From NCBI GenBank assembly GCA_963790585.1, contig CAWBOY010000004.1, forward strand, positions 1,054,001 to 1,118,000: 64,000 nucleotides of DNA, in the 5' to 3' direction. The position numbers were made by a program, and so were the translations under genes. Shown here piece after piece: positions 8,970 to 17,076 of the stretch. The stretch's first letter is position 1, and every line of letters begins with the position of its first letter. Under the pieces are notes generated by a model. That model was not told the DNA's origin. It saw only the letters and a list, made by a program, of their open reading frames with translations, and searched no databases. This stretch comes from CAWBOY01 sp963790585 (GTDB taxonomy: Bacteria; Planctomycetota; Planctomycetia; Gemmatales; Gemmataceae).

Positions 8970-10019
8970 TCATGGCGTCGCCAAGCCGCCGGCTGGAACG
9001 CTGCCCTCCACAGGACTATGTTCGCCTCCCGCACCATCGCCCTTGAGCTGCCCCAACCGCTTCGTATAGGCAATCCGCACCCGCGCCAAGTCAACGGCTG
9101 CCAGCAGACTCTTGACCTGCGGCGTCAACTCCTTGCCAAGGCGCTCGAGGATAGCCACGGTTTCGGCTTCCTTGAATCGCAGCGCGTAAGTCGATGCCAG
9201 GTCCGTCGATTGCTGCAAGCGCAGCGTTTCCTGGCGCAGGATCGCCTCCGCATCCTGCTGGCCAACCTCATCATCCGTTGGCGCTACCGCCTGTGTCAAA
9301 CCGAGCAATGGAAGGAGCGGCTTCGCCACCTTGTCGAAGTCTGGCCAGGATATGGTCTGGCCCGCGAGAACACCTGTGCGGTCCTTCTCGACATGGGCTA
9401 CCGGATAGGCTGGTTTATTCTTGGCGGGCCGGTGCGACTCCAATCGCAACAATAGGTCGGGCTCGTAGGCCGTCTCTCCCTCGGCACGCATCTTGAAGCC
9501 CAAGCTCTTCAGTTCGCCGCTCGAATCATCCTCGCCGTAATCGATCCCCTGACGCCCGCAGATGACGACGTGCAACGGCGACGTCAACAAAAAATGCAGA
9601 AGTTCTTTATAAGGTTTTTTGATCAGAGTCCACGCATGCATTGGGATCAAGCCGATTTTCGTTTGCCGACCGGTGTAGGCGTTACGGCAGGCATCCCAAA
9701 GGTGCGTGATCGAATCGATTACGATCACGCCATGCGTGCCATGGTCGAGGTTCTTTAGAGCGGCAAGCGCTTCGGTAATGGATTTGGTATGCAGTACGTC
9801 GAAATCGAAGGCCTGCGGATGGGTGGTGCGTTGTGCCACGTCCTGGCCATAAAAGGCGGTGCCGAACTCAGTATCGCAGTAGGCGACGCGCTTGCCCGTG
9901 TGTTGGGCCAAGCCCTCGGCGATCAGCAGCGACGTGAAGGTTTTGCCGCTACCGGCGGGCCCGTAGACACCCAGCTTCAATGCGGCTTTCAGGGATTGGG
10001 GCTTCTGGAAAGATGCCAT
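8970..10019 (-). CDS. RecA-like AAA ATPase (phage Sak4/AAA_24-type), module A
   Basis: This 349-aa protein has a Walker A GPAGSGKTFTS at residues 20-30, a Walker B GVIVIDSITHLWD near residue 110 and an HVVICGRQGIDYG strand beyond. The layout matches single-domain RecA-fold ATPases of phages and mobile elements (Sak4-like, annealing or strand-exchange accessory) rather than full RecA. The C-terminal third is helical. The start is MASFQKPQSL at 10019; a longer in-frame ORF to 10166 only reads back into the HARE-HTH gene. It lies 20 bp downstream of the HARE-HTH gene on the same strand, so it is probably cotranscribed. A close paralogue (about 95% identical by eye) lies at 25578-26627 and a decayed one at 39840-40230. 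The exact biochemical role is inferred. Confidence 0.7.
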   Translation of the reverse strand: MASFQKPQSLKAALKLGVYGPAGSGKTFTSLLIAEGLAQHTGKRVAYCDTEFGTAFYGQDVAQRTTHPQAFDFDVLHTKSITEALAALKNLDHGTHGVIVIDSITHLWDACRNAYTGRQTKIGLIPMHAWTLIKKPYKELLHFLLTSPLHVVICGRQGIDYGEDDSSGELKSLGFKMRAEGETAYEPDLLLRLESHRPAKNKPAYPVAHVEKDRTGVLAGQTISWPDFDKVAKPLLPLLGLTQAVAPTDDEVGQQDAEAILRQETLRLQQSTDLASTYALRFKEAETVAILERLGKELTPQVKSLLAAVDLARVRIAYTKRLGQLKGDGAGGEHSPVEGSVPAGGLATP

Positions 10020-10039
10020 GGTGGTGGTTCCTCTGGTGG

Positions 10040-10576
10040 TTAGGCCTTGAGTGTGAAGTAGCCACGTCCGGTTTTGACGAAGCGGGACTCGTCCCCGCGG
10101 GCAAGTTCCCGCAGGATAGCGCTGTACAATGTGGCCGCTGGCGTTTTGCCACCAGGGGAAATCCAATAATTCTGGATCGCCATCACACCGATTAGCTCCT
10201 GACAGTTCATCGGCTTTCTTGCTTCGGCGAGAACCTTGGCGGCGGCGTCAATGGCGCTCAGCTTCTTCTCGGTCGTGTCGCCTGCTTCCTCGGACTTTGG
10301 TGTGTTTGCCAAAGCGAGCTTTACTACCATGGGCGCCTCGCTGGATGTGCTGACCTCCTGAAGTTCATCATCCAGAAACTCAAGGCCTTTGCTCCCCAAC
10401 TCCGCTCGCTTCCATGTGACCTGTTCGCCATCGTTCCACTTGATCTTCACCGACACCCCATTTGCCCAAACAATGCGGCCCTCGACGTTGTCGTTGGTGG
10501 ATCGCACCCGACTTCCGATCCTCAGTACCGGGAGGTCTGAGGTTGATGTGCCTGGACCATTCTTCTTCCTCGTCAT
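10040..10576 (-). CDS. HARE-HTH-like winged-helix protein with SH3-like N-terminus, module A
   Basis: In this 178-aa protein, residues about 20-70 (IGSRVRSTNDNVEGRIVWAN and following, ending FLDDE) form a small beta-rich region, perhaps SH3/Tudor-like. Residues about 105-178 (DAAAKVLAEARKPMNCQELI ... GRGYFTLKA) match the pattern of HARE-HTH domains, which are DNA-associated winged helices also found in RNA polymerase delta, restriction enzymes and ASXL. It starts at ATG 10576 with AGGGAGTTACGATC just upstream. It is divergent from the ParB-methyltransferase gene across about 200 bp that hold a conserved palindrome, so autoregulation is plausible. Paralogues are intact at 25021-25557 and frameshifted at 39270-39813. 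Confidence 0.65.
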   Translation of the reverse strand: MTRKKNGPGTSTSDLPVLRIGSRVRSTNDNVEGRIVWANGVSVKIKWNDGEQVTWKRAELGSKGLEFLDDELQEVSTSSEAPMVVKLALANTPKSEEAGDTTEKKLSAIDAAAKVLAEARKPMNCQELIGVMAIQNYWISPGGKTPAATLYSAILRELARGDESRFVKTGRGYFTLKA

Positions 10577-10609
10577 GATCGTAACTCCCTATGAAACTTG
10601 TACTTGTAA

Positions 10610-10622
10610 GACGGGTAATACC
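10610..10622. promoter_or_regulatory. Conserved palindrome CGGGTAATACCCG between divergent arms of module A
   Basis: This perfect 13-bp inverted repeat (CGGGT-AAT-ACCCG) lies 34 bp upstream of the HARE-HTH start. It recurs exactly at 24973-24985 in module B at a similar distance from the paralogous gene, embedded in otherwise conserved sequence (GAGGTAACTGTGT and ACAAGTACAAGTTTC). In module C the matching place reads GCGGGCGTTGCCTGC, a degraded form. It is best read as an operator or promoter element controlling the module; the binding protein is unknown. Confidence 0.55.
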
Positions 10623-10781
10623 CGCATGACGACACAGTTACCTCACTTTCCGAGACACCTGAAGACCAGCATGGACAAATTCGCGGAATTCCTGCGAAAA
10701 ACAGCTTCGCCAATTTGCATTAACACCATGGTTTTTAGTATTCTCATGTATCTTTTCACCACGGAATTAAGGATCAAGATC

Positions 10782-12128
10782 ATGCTTGTGGAACTACGAC
10801 CGATCGCCTCAATTCGGCCCTACGAGAATAACCCCCGCATCAATGACGCCGCCGTCGATATGGTGGCGGCGTCCATCAAGGAGTTTGGCTTCCGCCAACC
10901 CATTGTGGTTGATGAAGAGGGGGTTATCATCGTCGGCCACACGCGCTACAAAGCGGCGCTGAAGCTCGGGCTGGAGGAGGTGCCAGTTCATGTGGCTATC
11001 GGGCTATCTCCGGCCCAAACGAAGGCGTATCGTATCGCCGACAACCAGACGGCAACGCTGTCGCAGTGGGATGATGACAAGCTGGCGATCGAGTTGATCG
11101 CGCTGCAAGGGATGGATATCGACCTGGATCTGACCGGATTCTCCGCCGAGGACCTGGATCGATTGATGGATCCGCCTACGACCGATGGGTTCACCGATCC
11201 CGATGATGTACCCGAACCACCCGATGAGGCCACGACCAAAGCAGGCGACCTGTGGATCCTGGGGAAGCATAGGCTCTTATGTGGGGACTCAAGCAAGCCT
11301 GCGGACGTGGACCGGTTGTTGGATGGGGTTCCGATACACTTGGTTTCGACAGATCCGCCGTACAATGTGAAGTTGGAACCTCGCTCCAATAACGCCATCG
11401 CGGCCGGTCTTTCGTCCTTTCCGGGAACAACCCATCATCAGGGCTTTGACGTCGAACGCCACCCCGAGAAGTCCAAGCCGACCACTAAGAAGATGCGTGC
11501 GAAGGATCGACCGCTAGCCAATGACTTCATGAGCGACGAGGAGTTCAACCGTCTCTTCGCCGCGTGGTTCGGGAATATCACCCGCGTTCTGGTTCCAGGT
11601 GGCGGGTTCTACATTTGGGGCGGATATGCGAACGTCGCCAACTACCCACCCGTTCTGAAGGCCAATGGGCTTTATTTTAGCCAGGCAATAATCTGGGATA
11701 AAATGCATCCGGTGTTGACCCGGAAAGACATGATGGGCGCCCATGAATGGTGCTTCTACGGGTGGAAAGAAGGCGCCGCGCATCACTGGTACGGGCCGAA
11801 CAATATCACGGATCTCTGGGCGGTGAAAAAGGTCAACCCGCAATCCATGATCCATCTCACCGAGAAGCCCGTCGAGCTGGCATCAAGAGCGCTGGAATAC
11901 TCCTCCAAGCCAGGCGAGAATGTATTGGATTTATTCGGTGGAAGCGGGTCCACGCTCATTGCAGCCGAGCTGGCCGGACGTCGGGCGTTTCTGATGGAGT
12001 TGGACGAAGCCTACTGCGACGTCATCATTGAACGATGGGAAAAGTTTACCGGCAAGCAGGCGATCCACGCCGAGACAGGCGAACCGTTCGTGAAGAAGCC
12101 GGTCGTGGTGACGAAAGCGGAGTCCTAA
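10782..12128 (+). CDS. ParB-domain / DNA methyltransferase fusion, module A
   Basis: This is a 448-aa protein. Residues 1-85 form a ParB/Srx-like domain (ELRPIASIRPYENNPRIN, then GHTRYKAALKLGLEEVPVHV). Residues about 155-430 form a DNA amino-methyltransferase with DPPYN at 191-195 and the SAM-binding motif DLFGGSGSTLIAAE near 397-410. The catalytic motif precedes the SAM motif, the beta-class order typical of N6-adenine or N4-cytosine methylation. The ATG at 10782 is used because it aligns with the 448-aa paralogue at 37718-39064; upstream in-frame sequence is not conserved. ParB-MTase fusions are known in phages and mobile elements. No partner restriction enzyme is seen, so this is an orphan methylase. 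It heads the rightward arm of the module. Confidence 0.85.
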   Translation: MLVELRPIASIRPYENNPRINDAAVDMVAASIKEFGFRQPIVVDEEGVIIVGHTRYKAALKLGLEEVPVHVAIGLSPAQTKAYRIADNQTATLSQWDDDKLAIELIALQGMDIDLDLTGFSAEDLDRLMDPPTTDGFTDPDDVPEPPDEATTKAGDLWILGKHRLLCGDSSKPADVDRLLDGVPIHLVSTDPPYNVKLEPRSNNAIAAGLSSFPGTTHHQGFDVERHPEKSKPTTKKMRAKDRPLANDFMSDEEFNRLFAAWFGNITRVLVPGGGFYIWGGYANVANYPPVLKANGLYFSQAIIWDKMHPVLTRKDMMGAHEWCFYGWKEGAAHHWYGPNNITDLWAVKKVNPQSMIHLTEKPVELASRALEYSSKPGENVLDLFGGSGSTLIAAELAGRRAFLMELDEAYCDVIIERWEKFTGKQAIHAETGEPFVKKPVVVTKAES

Positions 12129-12191
12129 CGCGGTACCCGCAGTCCTTACGCCTGGAACGACGCAATCGGGCAAAGAAAGGAGGTCGCCAAG

Positions 12192-12563
12192 ATGAATGCT
12201 GGCAAGCAGGCAAAAGATGAGAGCGCCATCTTGGCCCTTGCCTGCGGAGCCAGCGTCGAGACTGCGGCGCAGAAGGCCGGTATCAGCAAACGCACGCTTC
12301 AACGCCGGATGGCTGATCCGGAATTTCGCCGCCAGATCCAGGTTGCTCGCGGTGACATGGTGCAGCGAAACTCGGGTACGTTGACGGCGGCGGGAACAGA
12401 GGCCGTGAAGACTCTCCTGGATCTGGTCAAACCAGTGAACGCCGGAGCCGTGCGACTGGGCGCGGCTCGAACGATATTGGAGATCGGCGTCAAATTCCGC
12501 GAAGTTGCGGACTTCGAGGAACGCCTGGCGACCCTGGAGCAGCAGGCCTTGGAATCAGCATGA
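12192..12563 (+). CDS. Small HTH protein, terminase-small-subunit-like, module A
   Basis: This 123-aa protein has a homeodomain-like HTH at about residues 15-45 (ALACGASVETAAQKAGISKR), followed by helices LTAAGTEAVKTLLDLV and VRLGAARTILEIGVKF. This arrangement is seen in phage terminase small subunits and related planctomycete proteins, but packaging genes are not present nearby, so a regulatory role is equally possible. An AAGGAGG-like site (12177-12183, AAGGAGGTCG) precedes the ATG. The paralogue at 37302-37677 is frameshifted. It lies 63 bp downstream of the methyltransferase and is probably cotranscribed. Confidence 0.6.
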   Translation: MNAGKQAKDESAILALACGASVETAAQKAGISKRTLQRRMADPEFRRQIQVARGDMVQRNSGTLTAAGTEAVKTLLDLVKPVNAGAVRLGAARTILEIGVKFREVADFEERLATLEQQALESA

Positions 12564-12584
12564 TCCCTTGATGGCGCGGACGAC

Positions 12585-12890
12585 ATGAAACTTCACCGAC
12601 GCCTGCGCGATCTTCAAACGGCGTTCCCTCGTAAGGTGGGGCGGGCAGGAGATTCCGTTGGCCTACCCGCGACTGTGTCCATGCGCACACCGGCGGACAT
12701 CCTAACGCTGCTCGAAAAGTTAACTGCCGCGGTGCAGGCGGATCCGTTCGCCGAGGCGGTGACCAAGGCCCGCGCTGCTGGGCATCTGGCTGCAATTGCC
12801 CTGAAGGCCATCGAGGTCGGCGACTTAGCCGCGCAAGTGGCGTTACTCGAGATGGTCCTCAAGCAACGACCGAAAGGTGACAAGCAATGA
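12585..12890 (+). CDS. Conserved small protein of unknown function, module A (101 aa)
   Basis: I do not recognise the family. The C-terminal two thirds are strongly conserved with the 104-aa paralogue at 36991-37305 (TPADIL.LLE, DPFAE, KARA.GHLAA.ALKAIE, VALLEMVLKQRPKG), while the N-termini differ. It looks all-helical, without membrane segments or cysteines. Its stop overlaps the next ATG by 4 bp, so it should be translationally coupled with the 198-aa protein. Position and conservation argue that it is a real gene of the module. Confidence 0.6.
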   Translation: MKLHRRLRDLQTAFPRKVGRAGDSVGLPATVSMRTPADILTLLEKLTAAVQADPFAEAVTKARAAGHLAAIALKAIEVGDLAAQVALLEMVLKQRPKGDKQ

Positions 12891-13483
12891 ACACCAAATC
12901 GCTGACTGGACTTTATAATAAACTGAAACCAACCGAACGCCTCCCCCTCATCACCGCTGCCGTGGAACGTGGCGACGAGCTCGAGGAGAACCGCCTCAAG
13001 CGCTCGGCCCCGAGTATCTATCTGCGGTTGCCCGACTACCACGGCTTGAGCGACGGTTGGTTGACGCTGTCGTTTTTCTACATGGTTGGACAACTCGATC
13101 TTGCTGTGCTGTTTTGGCGAAATCTGGGACTCTCGGCGGAGTGCCAGTCGTTTCCGGACGATGCCGAAGACCTGGCGCGAGGCGAACGTCGCTTGGAGAT
13201 AGCGAAATTCGCCGGCTACCGGCTGTGCGTCGAGGCGGATGCTTGGAAACTTGTCTGTTCCGAGGGGCCTTACGATCCAGAGGCAATTTTGCAGATTCTT
13301 GGGGGCTTCCAGACGCTTCAGCAGGCAGAAACGACCGCACGCATGTCGCTTTGGACGCCGGAAGAGGCGGCTGCGTATCTGAAGAAGATTGGACAGGAGG
13401 ATTTCGAGGTGCCTACGGTCGAGGGGTCGGCGCAGGGTATGCGCGAACTTATTGAGTGGCGGGTGAAGTGGTGGGATGAGTGA
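12887..13483 (+). CDS. Conserved protein of unknown function, module A (198 aa)
   Basis: It begins MNTKSLTGLYNKLKPTERLP and ends ELIEWRVKWWDE. The paralogue in module C (36398-36994) has exactly 198 aa with the same ends, and fragments lie in module B. No known domain is recognised. The middle (YRLCVEADAWKLVCSE) and the WTPEEAAAYLKKIG region are the most conserved. It is soluble and mostly helical by composition. It is the last gene of the rightward arm and is followed by 358 bp before the CRISPR array. Confidence 0.65.
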   Translation: MNTKSLTGLYNKLKPTERLPLITAAVERGDELEENRLKRSAPSIYLRLPDYHGLSDGWLTLSFFYMVGQLDLAVLFWRNLGLSAECQSFPDDAEDLARGERRLEIAKFAGYRLCVEADAWKLVCSEGPYDPEAILQILGGFQTLQQAETTARMSLWTPEEAAAYLKKIGQEDFEVPTVEGSAQGMRELIEWRVKWWDE

Positions 13484-13841
13484 GGAAGTTGGACGGGCCT
13501 AAGCGATCCGGCTAAGATGAGCTGCGATGATCACATGGAAGCGAGTATTGAGAGCTATTAAGGCTCCTGTCGCTAGTCCACGACAACTAGACCTCGTTTG
13601 GCGTCTAACTTATTAGTTTGACCTTTGGATGACCGGACCGGCTACAATGCAACATCCGGATAAACGAGCGAGATTTGTGTGAAAGGACCCTCCCCCAAGC
13701 ATCATCGCTGTACGTTAATGCTAAATTTGGGATTGCCGAACTGGCACGCGCGAGGGGCAACGGATAAATTCGACGGCATCACGAACTGGGAAGTCATGGG
13801 GGATACACGGCAACCGGCAAGGCTGTTACCAAATGGTAACA
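13484..13841. other. Non-coding gap between module A and the CRISPR array
   Basis: No convincing gene is seen. At its right end CTGTTACC-AAAT-GGTAACAG (13823-13842) is a perfect 8-bp hairpin abutting the first, degenerate CRISPR repeat. There is no T-run on either strand, so it is not a clear terminator. Confidence 0.5.
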
Positions 13842-16156
13842 GTGCTCAACGCCCGTCGGCGCCATGGAGGAATTCAGTTCGAAGATTTGTCGCCAATAGG
13901 CGACGTTCGCCGTCGTGCTCAACGCCTGTCGGCGTCATACAATGAATCACTAAAGACTTGCCAAGGATGATATTGGGAAAATCCCCAGTGCCCAACGCCT
14001 GTCGACGTAATGGAACGATTCACGAGAGAGCGTCGGGAGAAATTGCGGATAATCCGCAGTGCTCAACGCCTGTCGGCGTCATAGAGGGATTCACCTCAAG
14101 TGGATGATGACCGCCTCGAGCGCCTCGAGTGCTCAACGCCTGTCGGCGTCATAGGGGGATTCACCTTGGCCGCCTTCGCTGCCCGGCCCTCGGTCGATGT
14201 GCTCAACGCCTGTCGGCGTCATAGAGGGATTCACCCGACCAGCATTGGCACAATAAACCCATCTACATAGTGCTCAACGCCTGTCGGCGTCATAGAGGGA
14301 TTCACCCTTCTTTGCCTTAAATTCCTCAAGCCGCTTAATCAGTGCTCAACGCCTGTCGGCGTCATAGAGGGATTCACTCAATGCACCCGGGCAACATTTT
14401 GCTGAAGACGTAGTGCTCAACGCCTGTCGGCGTCATAGAGGGATTCACAGAAAGATTGCAAAATTCAATGCAAAATGTATTGGTGCTCAACGCCTGTCGG
14501 CGTCATAGAGGGATTCACGCGATGCGCCGCCTCGCATTTCACCCATCCCTGTCGTGCTCAACGCCTGTCGGCGTCATAGAGGGATCCACCTCCGGCCCGC
14601 GATTTTGGCAGACGGGCATGAGTGGTGCTCAACGCCTGTCGGCGTCATAGAGGGATTCACGGGAATCGGATATGGGACATCAAGTATCCCATGAGTGCTC
14701 AACGCCTGTCGGCGTCATAGACGGATTCACATAAAGCGTCAGCAGGGCTTTCCACAGATACGCCAGGTGCTCAACGCCTGTCGGCGTCATAGAGGGATTC
14801 ACGACGCTTTCGGCACCGCTGTCAACTACTGGATATAGTGCTCAACGCCTGTCGGCGTCATAGAGGGATTCACCGCCAATTCTTGGCAATCTTTACTAAA
14901 TTGACTAAGTGCTCAACGCCTGTCGGCGTCATAGAGGGATTCACGGTCGGCGATCGCCCGGATAGCCGTCTTCGTGGCGTGCTCAACGCCTGTCGGCGTC
15001 ATAGAGGGATTCACTTCTCCCATGAAAAAACAACCTAGCCCCTGCCGGTTGTGCTCAACGCCTGTCGGCGTCATAGAGGGATTCACTCACGGCTGCTCGC
15101 GTTGCCGCTGGCAATTTCGCGTGCTCAACGCCTGTCGGCGTCATAGAGGGATTCACGCCAAACAACTCCTCAAACGGCTTGTCGTTCGGCGAGTGCTCAA
15201 CGCCTGTCGGCGTCATAGAGGGATTCACCTTGATGATCCCAAGCGTTTCTTGCTTGGTGCCATTGTGCTCAACGCCTGTCGGCGTCATAGAGGGATTCAC
15301 CCAATCCTCCGGTGCCATGCCCCGTGCCAAGCCCGGTGCTCAACGCCTGTCGGCGTCATAGAGGGATTCACCAATCGCCCCTAAGACGGACTCACGCCAA
15401 CGCATTGGTGCTCAACGCCTGTCGGCGTCATAGAGGGATTCACTCGCTTCTCCCGAACGATATGAGCCGTCTCTGGCCGGGTGCTCAACGCCTGTCGGCG
15501 TCATAGAGGGATTCACACTAGATTAGCGGCCATGAAAGCATCCTCGAAGTAGTGCTCAACGCCTGTCGGCGTCATAGAGGGATTCACGCCGAGAGGGTCC
15601 CAAGAACGTATTCCCGTCCTTCGTGCTCAACGCCTGTCGGCGTCATAGAGGGATTCACCGGAACGGCCCAAACGACAGCGTCTGCCGGAACCGGTGCTCA
15701 ACGCCTGTCGGCGTCATAGAGGGATTCACCGGGAAACGCGAAAGACTCTTCATAGCACTGGATCGGTGCTCAACGCCTGTCGGCGTCATAGAGGGATTCA
15801 CGTTGCGAAGTTGGCCATTTGTCACCTGAACGGAACGGTGCTCAACGCCTGTCGGCGTCATAGAGGGATTCACGTCCATCTCCATAGCAGCAATCCGGTC
15901 TGCCTCGCGGTGCTCAACGCCTGTCGGCGTCATAGAGGGATTCACCAAGCTTTGGATTCTACGGGCACGTATGTCGTAAGCAGGTGCTCAACGCCTGTCG
16001 GCGTCATAGAGGGATTCACATCTCCAGCTCATACCAGAGTTGCCCCTCGGTGTCCGTGCTCAACGCCTGTCGGCGTCATAGAGGGATTCACCTTCGGATG
16101 CAGGGCTTAAGCAGCACAGCGGATCTGTGTGCTCAACGCCTGTCGGCGTCATAGAG
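13842..16156. CRISPR. CRISPR array, 33 repeats of 36 bp, truncated by IS21 copy 2
   Basis: The 36-bp repeat on this strand starts GTGCTCAACGCC and ends AGAGGGATTCAC, with an internal 5-bp palindrome ACGCC-TGTC-GGCGT. Spacers are 34-38 bp and I saw no duplicates. Repeats start at 13842, 13915, 13988, 14059, 14129, 14199, 14270 and so on, up to 16056 and 16129. The first three differ from consensus at several positions and later repeats are nearly invariant (single variants at 14129, 14554, 14695). Decay at the left suggests the leader-distal end is left and transcription runs leftward, giving repeat RNA ending GTTGAGCAC. The last repeat (16129-16156) keeps 28 bp and is then cut by IS21. No leader and no cas gene lies in the window, so the type cannot be assigned from genes. 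Confidence 0.97.
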
Positions 16157-16263
16157 TGTTGATCGCGTTTTGAAGTGAGGCCATTTTCGCGGCTTGAGAT
16201 GAGGCCAACAGGAGTTGCCCGGCGAAGCGGGGTGAGCGTGGCGAGGTCCTATCCTTGGCGCGG

Positions 16264-17076
16264 TTACTTGGCGGACGGCTCTTCGGGGCCGCGATGAACA
16301 CGATAGGATTTGCCCTTCAATTTCACGATGGTTGCGCCGTCCACGACGCGATCCAACAACGCCATCGCCAGGGGAGCATCGCCCAGGTATTCGGCCCAGG
16401 ACTCGAAGTCGATGTTGGTCACCAGCGCCGTGCTGACCCGTTGGCTCCGCGCGTCGATGATCTTGTACCACAAGCTGGCGGCCTGCGGACACAGGCTGCG
16501 TTCAATGCGGTCCAGACCAAATTCGTCGATGATTAACAACTCGAAGCGGGCATAGAAGCGTACACGGTCGTGGATCGTTTGGTCGGCCAAGGCCGCAGTC
16601 AGATCTTCCAGGAGAGCACCGCTGGTCGTGTAAAAGACGCGATAGCCCTGCACGCAAGCGGCCTGACCGATGTTCTGAATCAGCCGACTTTTTCCCAAGC
16701 CGGATTGGCCGACGAACACCAGGTTCTGACAGCGGCGGACGAAGTCACAGCCAACCAAGGTTTCAAGTTGCGTCCGTGGGAGCGACGGGTTGAAGCTCCA
16801 ATCGAAGTCGCTCAGTGGTTTCAGTTCGCGGAAGTGGGCATCCTTGATGCGTCGTTCGATGCTACGTTGGCGACGCAAGCCCGCCTGGTCGGTGAGCAAA
16901 CGGTACAGGAACTCCAGATGCGAGCGGCCGCTTTGCTCGGCGTCGAGTACGACGGCATCGAGCTGTTCGGCAGTCATGGGGACGCGCAGCGTGGCGAAGT
17001 CGGCGAGGATCTGCTCACGCAGAGGTGGCGTCGGTGTTGGTTTCGCTGAACGGTTTTTCTTGGGACGAGGCGTCAT
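16264..17076 (-). CDS. istB: IstB-like ATPase (copy 2)
   Basis: This 270-aa protein appears identical to the copy 1 product, with Walker A FVGQSGLGKS and Walker B LLIIDEFG. The start at MTPRPKKNRS overlaps the istA 3' end by 62 bp. It is the helper ATPase of IS21 transposition and intact, so copy 2 should be competent to supply it in trans. Confidence 0.93.
   Translation of the reverse strand: MTPRPKKNRSAKPTPTPPLREQILADFATLRVPMTAEQLDAVVLDAEQSGRSHLEFLYRLLTDQAGLRRQRSIERRIKDAHFRELKPLSDFDWSFNPSLPRTQLETLVGCDFVRRCQNLVFVGQSGLGKSRLIQNIGQAACVQGYRVFYTTSGALLEDLTAALADQTIHDRVRFYARFELLIIDEFGLDRIERSLCPQAASLWYKIIDARSQRVSTALVTNIDFESWAEYLGDAPLAMALLDRVVDGATIVKLKGKSYRVHRGPEEPSAK

Noticed and set aside
10389..10781. 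Upstream extension of the ParB-methyltransferase ORF to 10389
   Set aside because: It reads through the antisense strand of the HARE-HTH gene and the divergent promoter, and is absent from the equally long paralogue at 37718-39064.
8970..13483. Module A as part of a complete prophage
   Set aside because: A RecA-like ATPase, methylase and terminase-small-like HTH are phage-like, but no capsid, portal, large terminase, tail or lysis genes are seen anywhere in the window.
13679..16110. Several open reading frames inside the CRISPR array (for example 14974-15384 rightward and 15655-15948 leftward) with repeated VLNACRRHRGIH or VNPSMTPTGVEH units
   Set aside because: They are translations of the CRISPR repeat itself, whose 36-bp length is a multiple of three; spacer lengths vary and no start signals are seen.
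13842..16156. Self-targeting spacers against genes in this window
   Set aside because: No spacer stood out as matching the window by eye. This was not an exhaustive comparison and needs a computed search.
4605..16156. Segment between IS21 copies 1 and 2 as a composite transposon
   Set aside because: The copies are direct and flank 11.5 kb, but copy 1 has its own target duplication and copy 2 has rearranged flanks, so the segment did not move as one unit with shared duplications.
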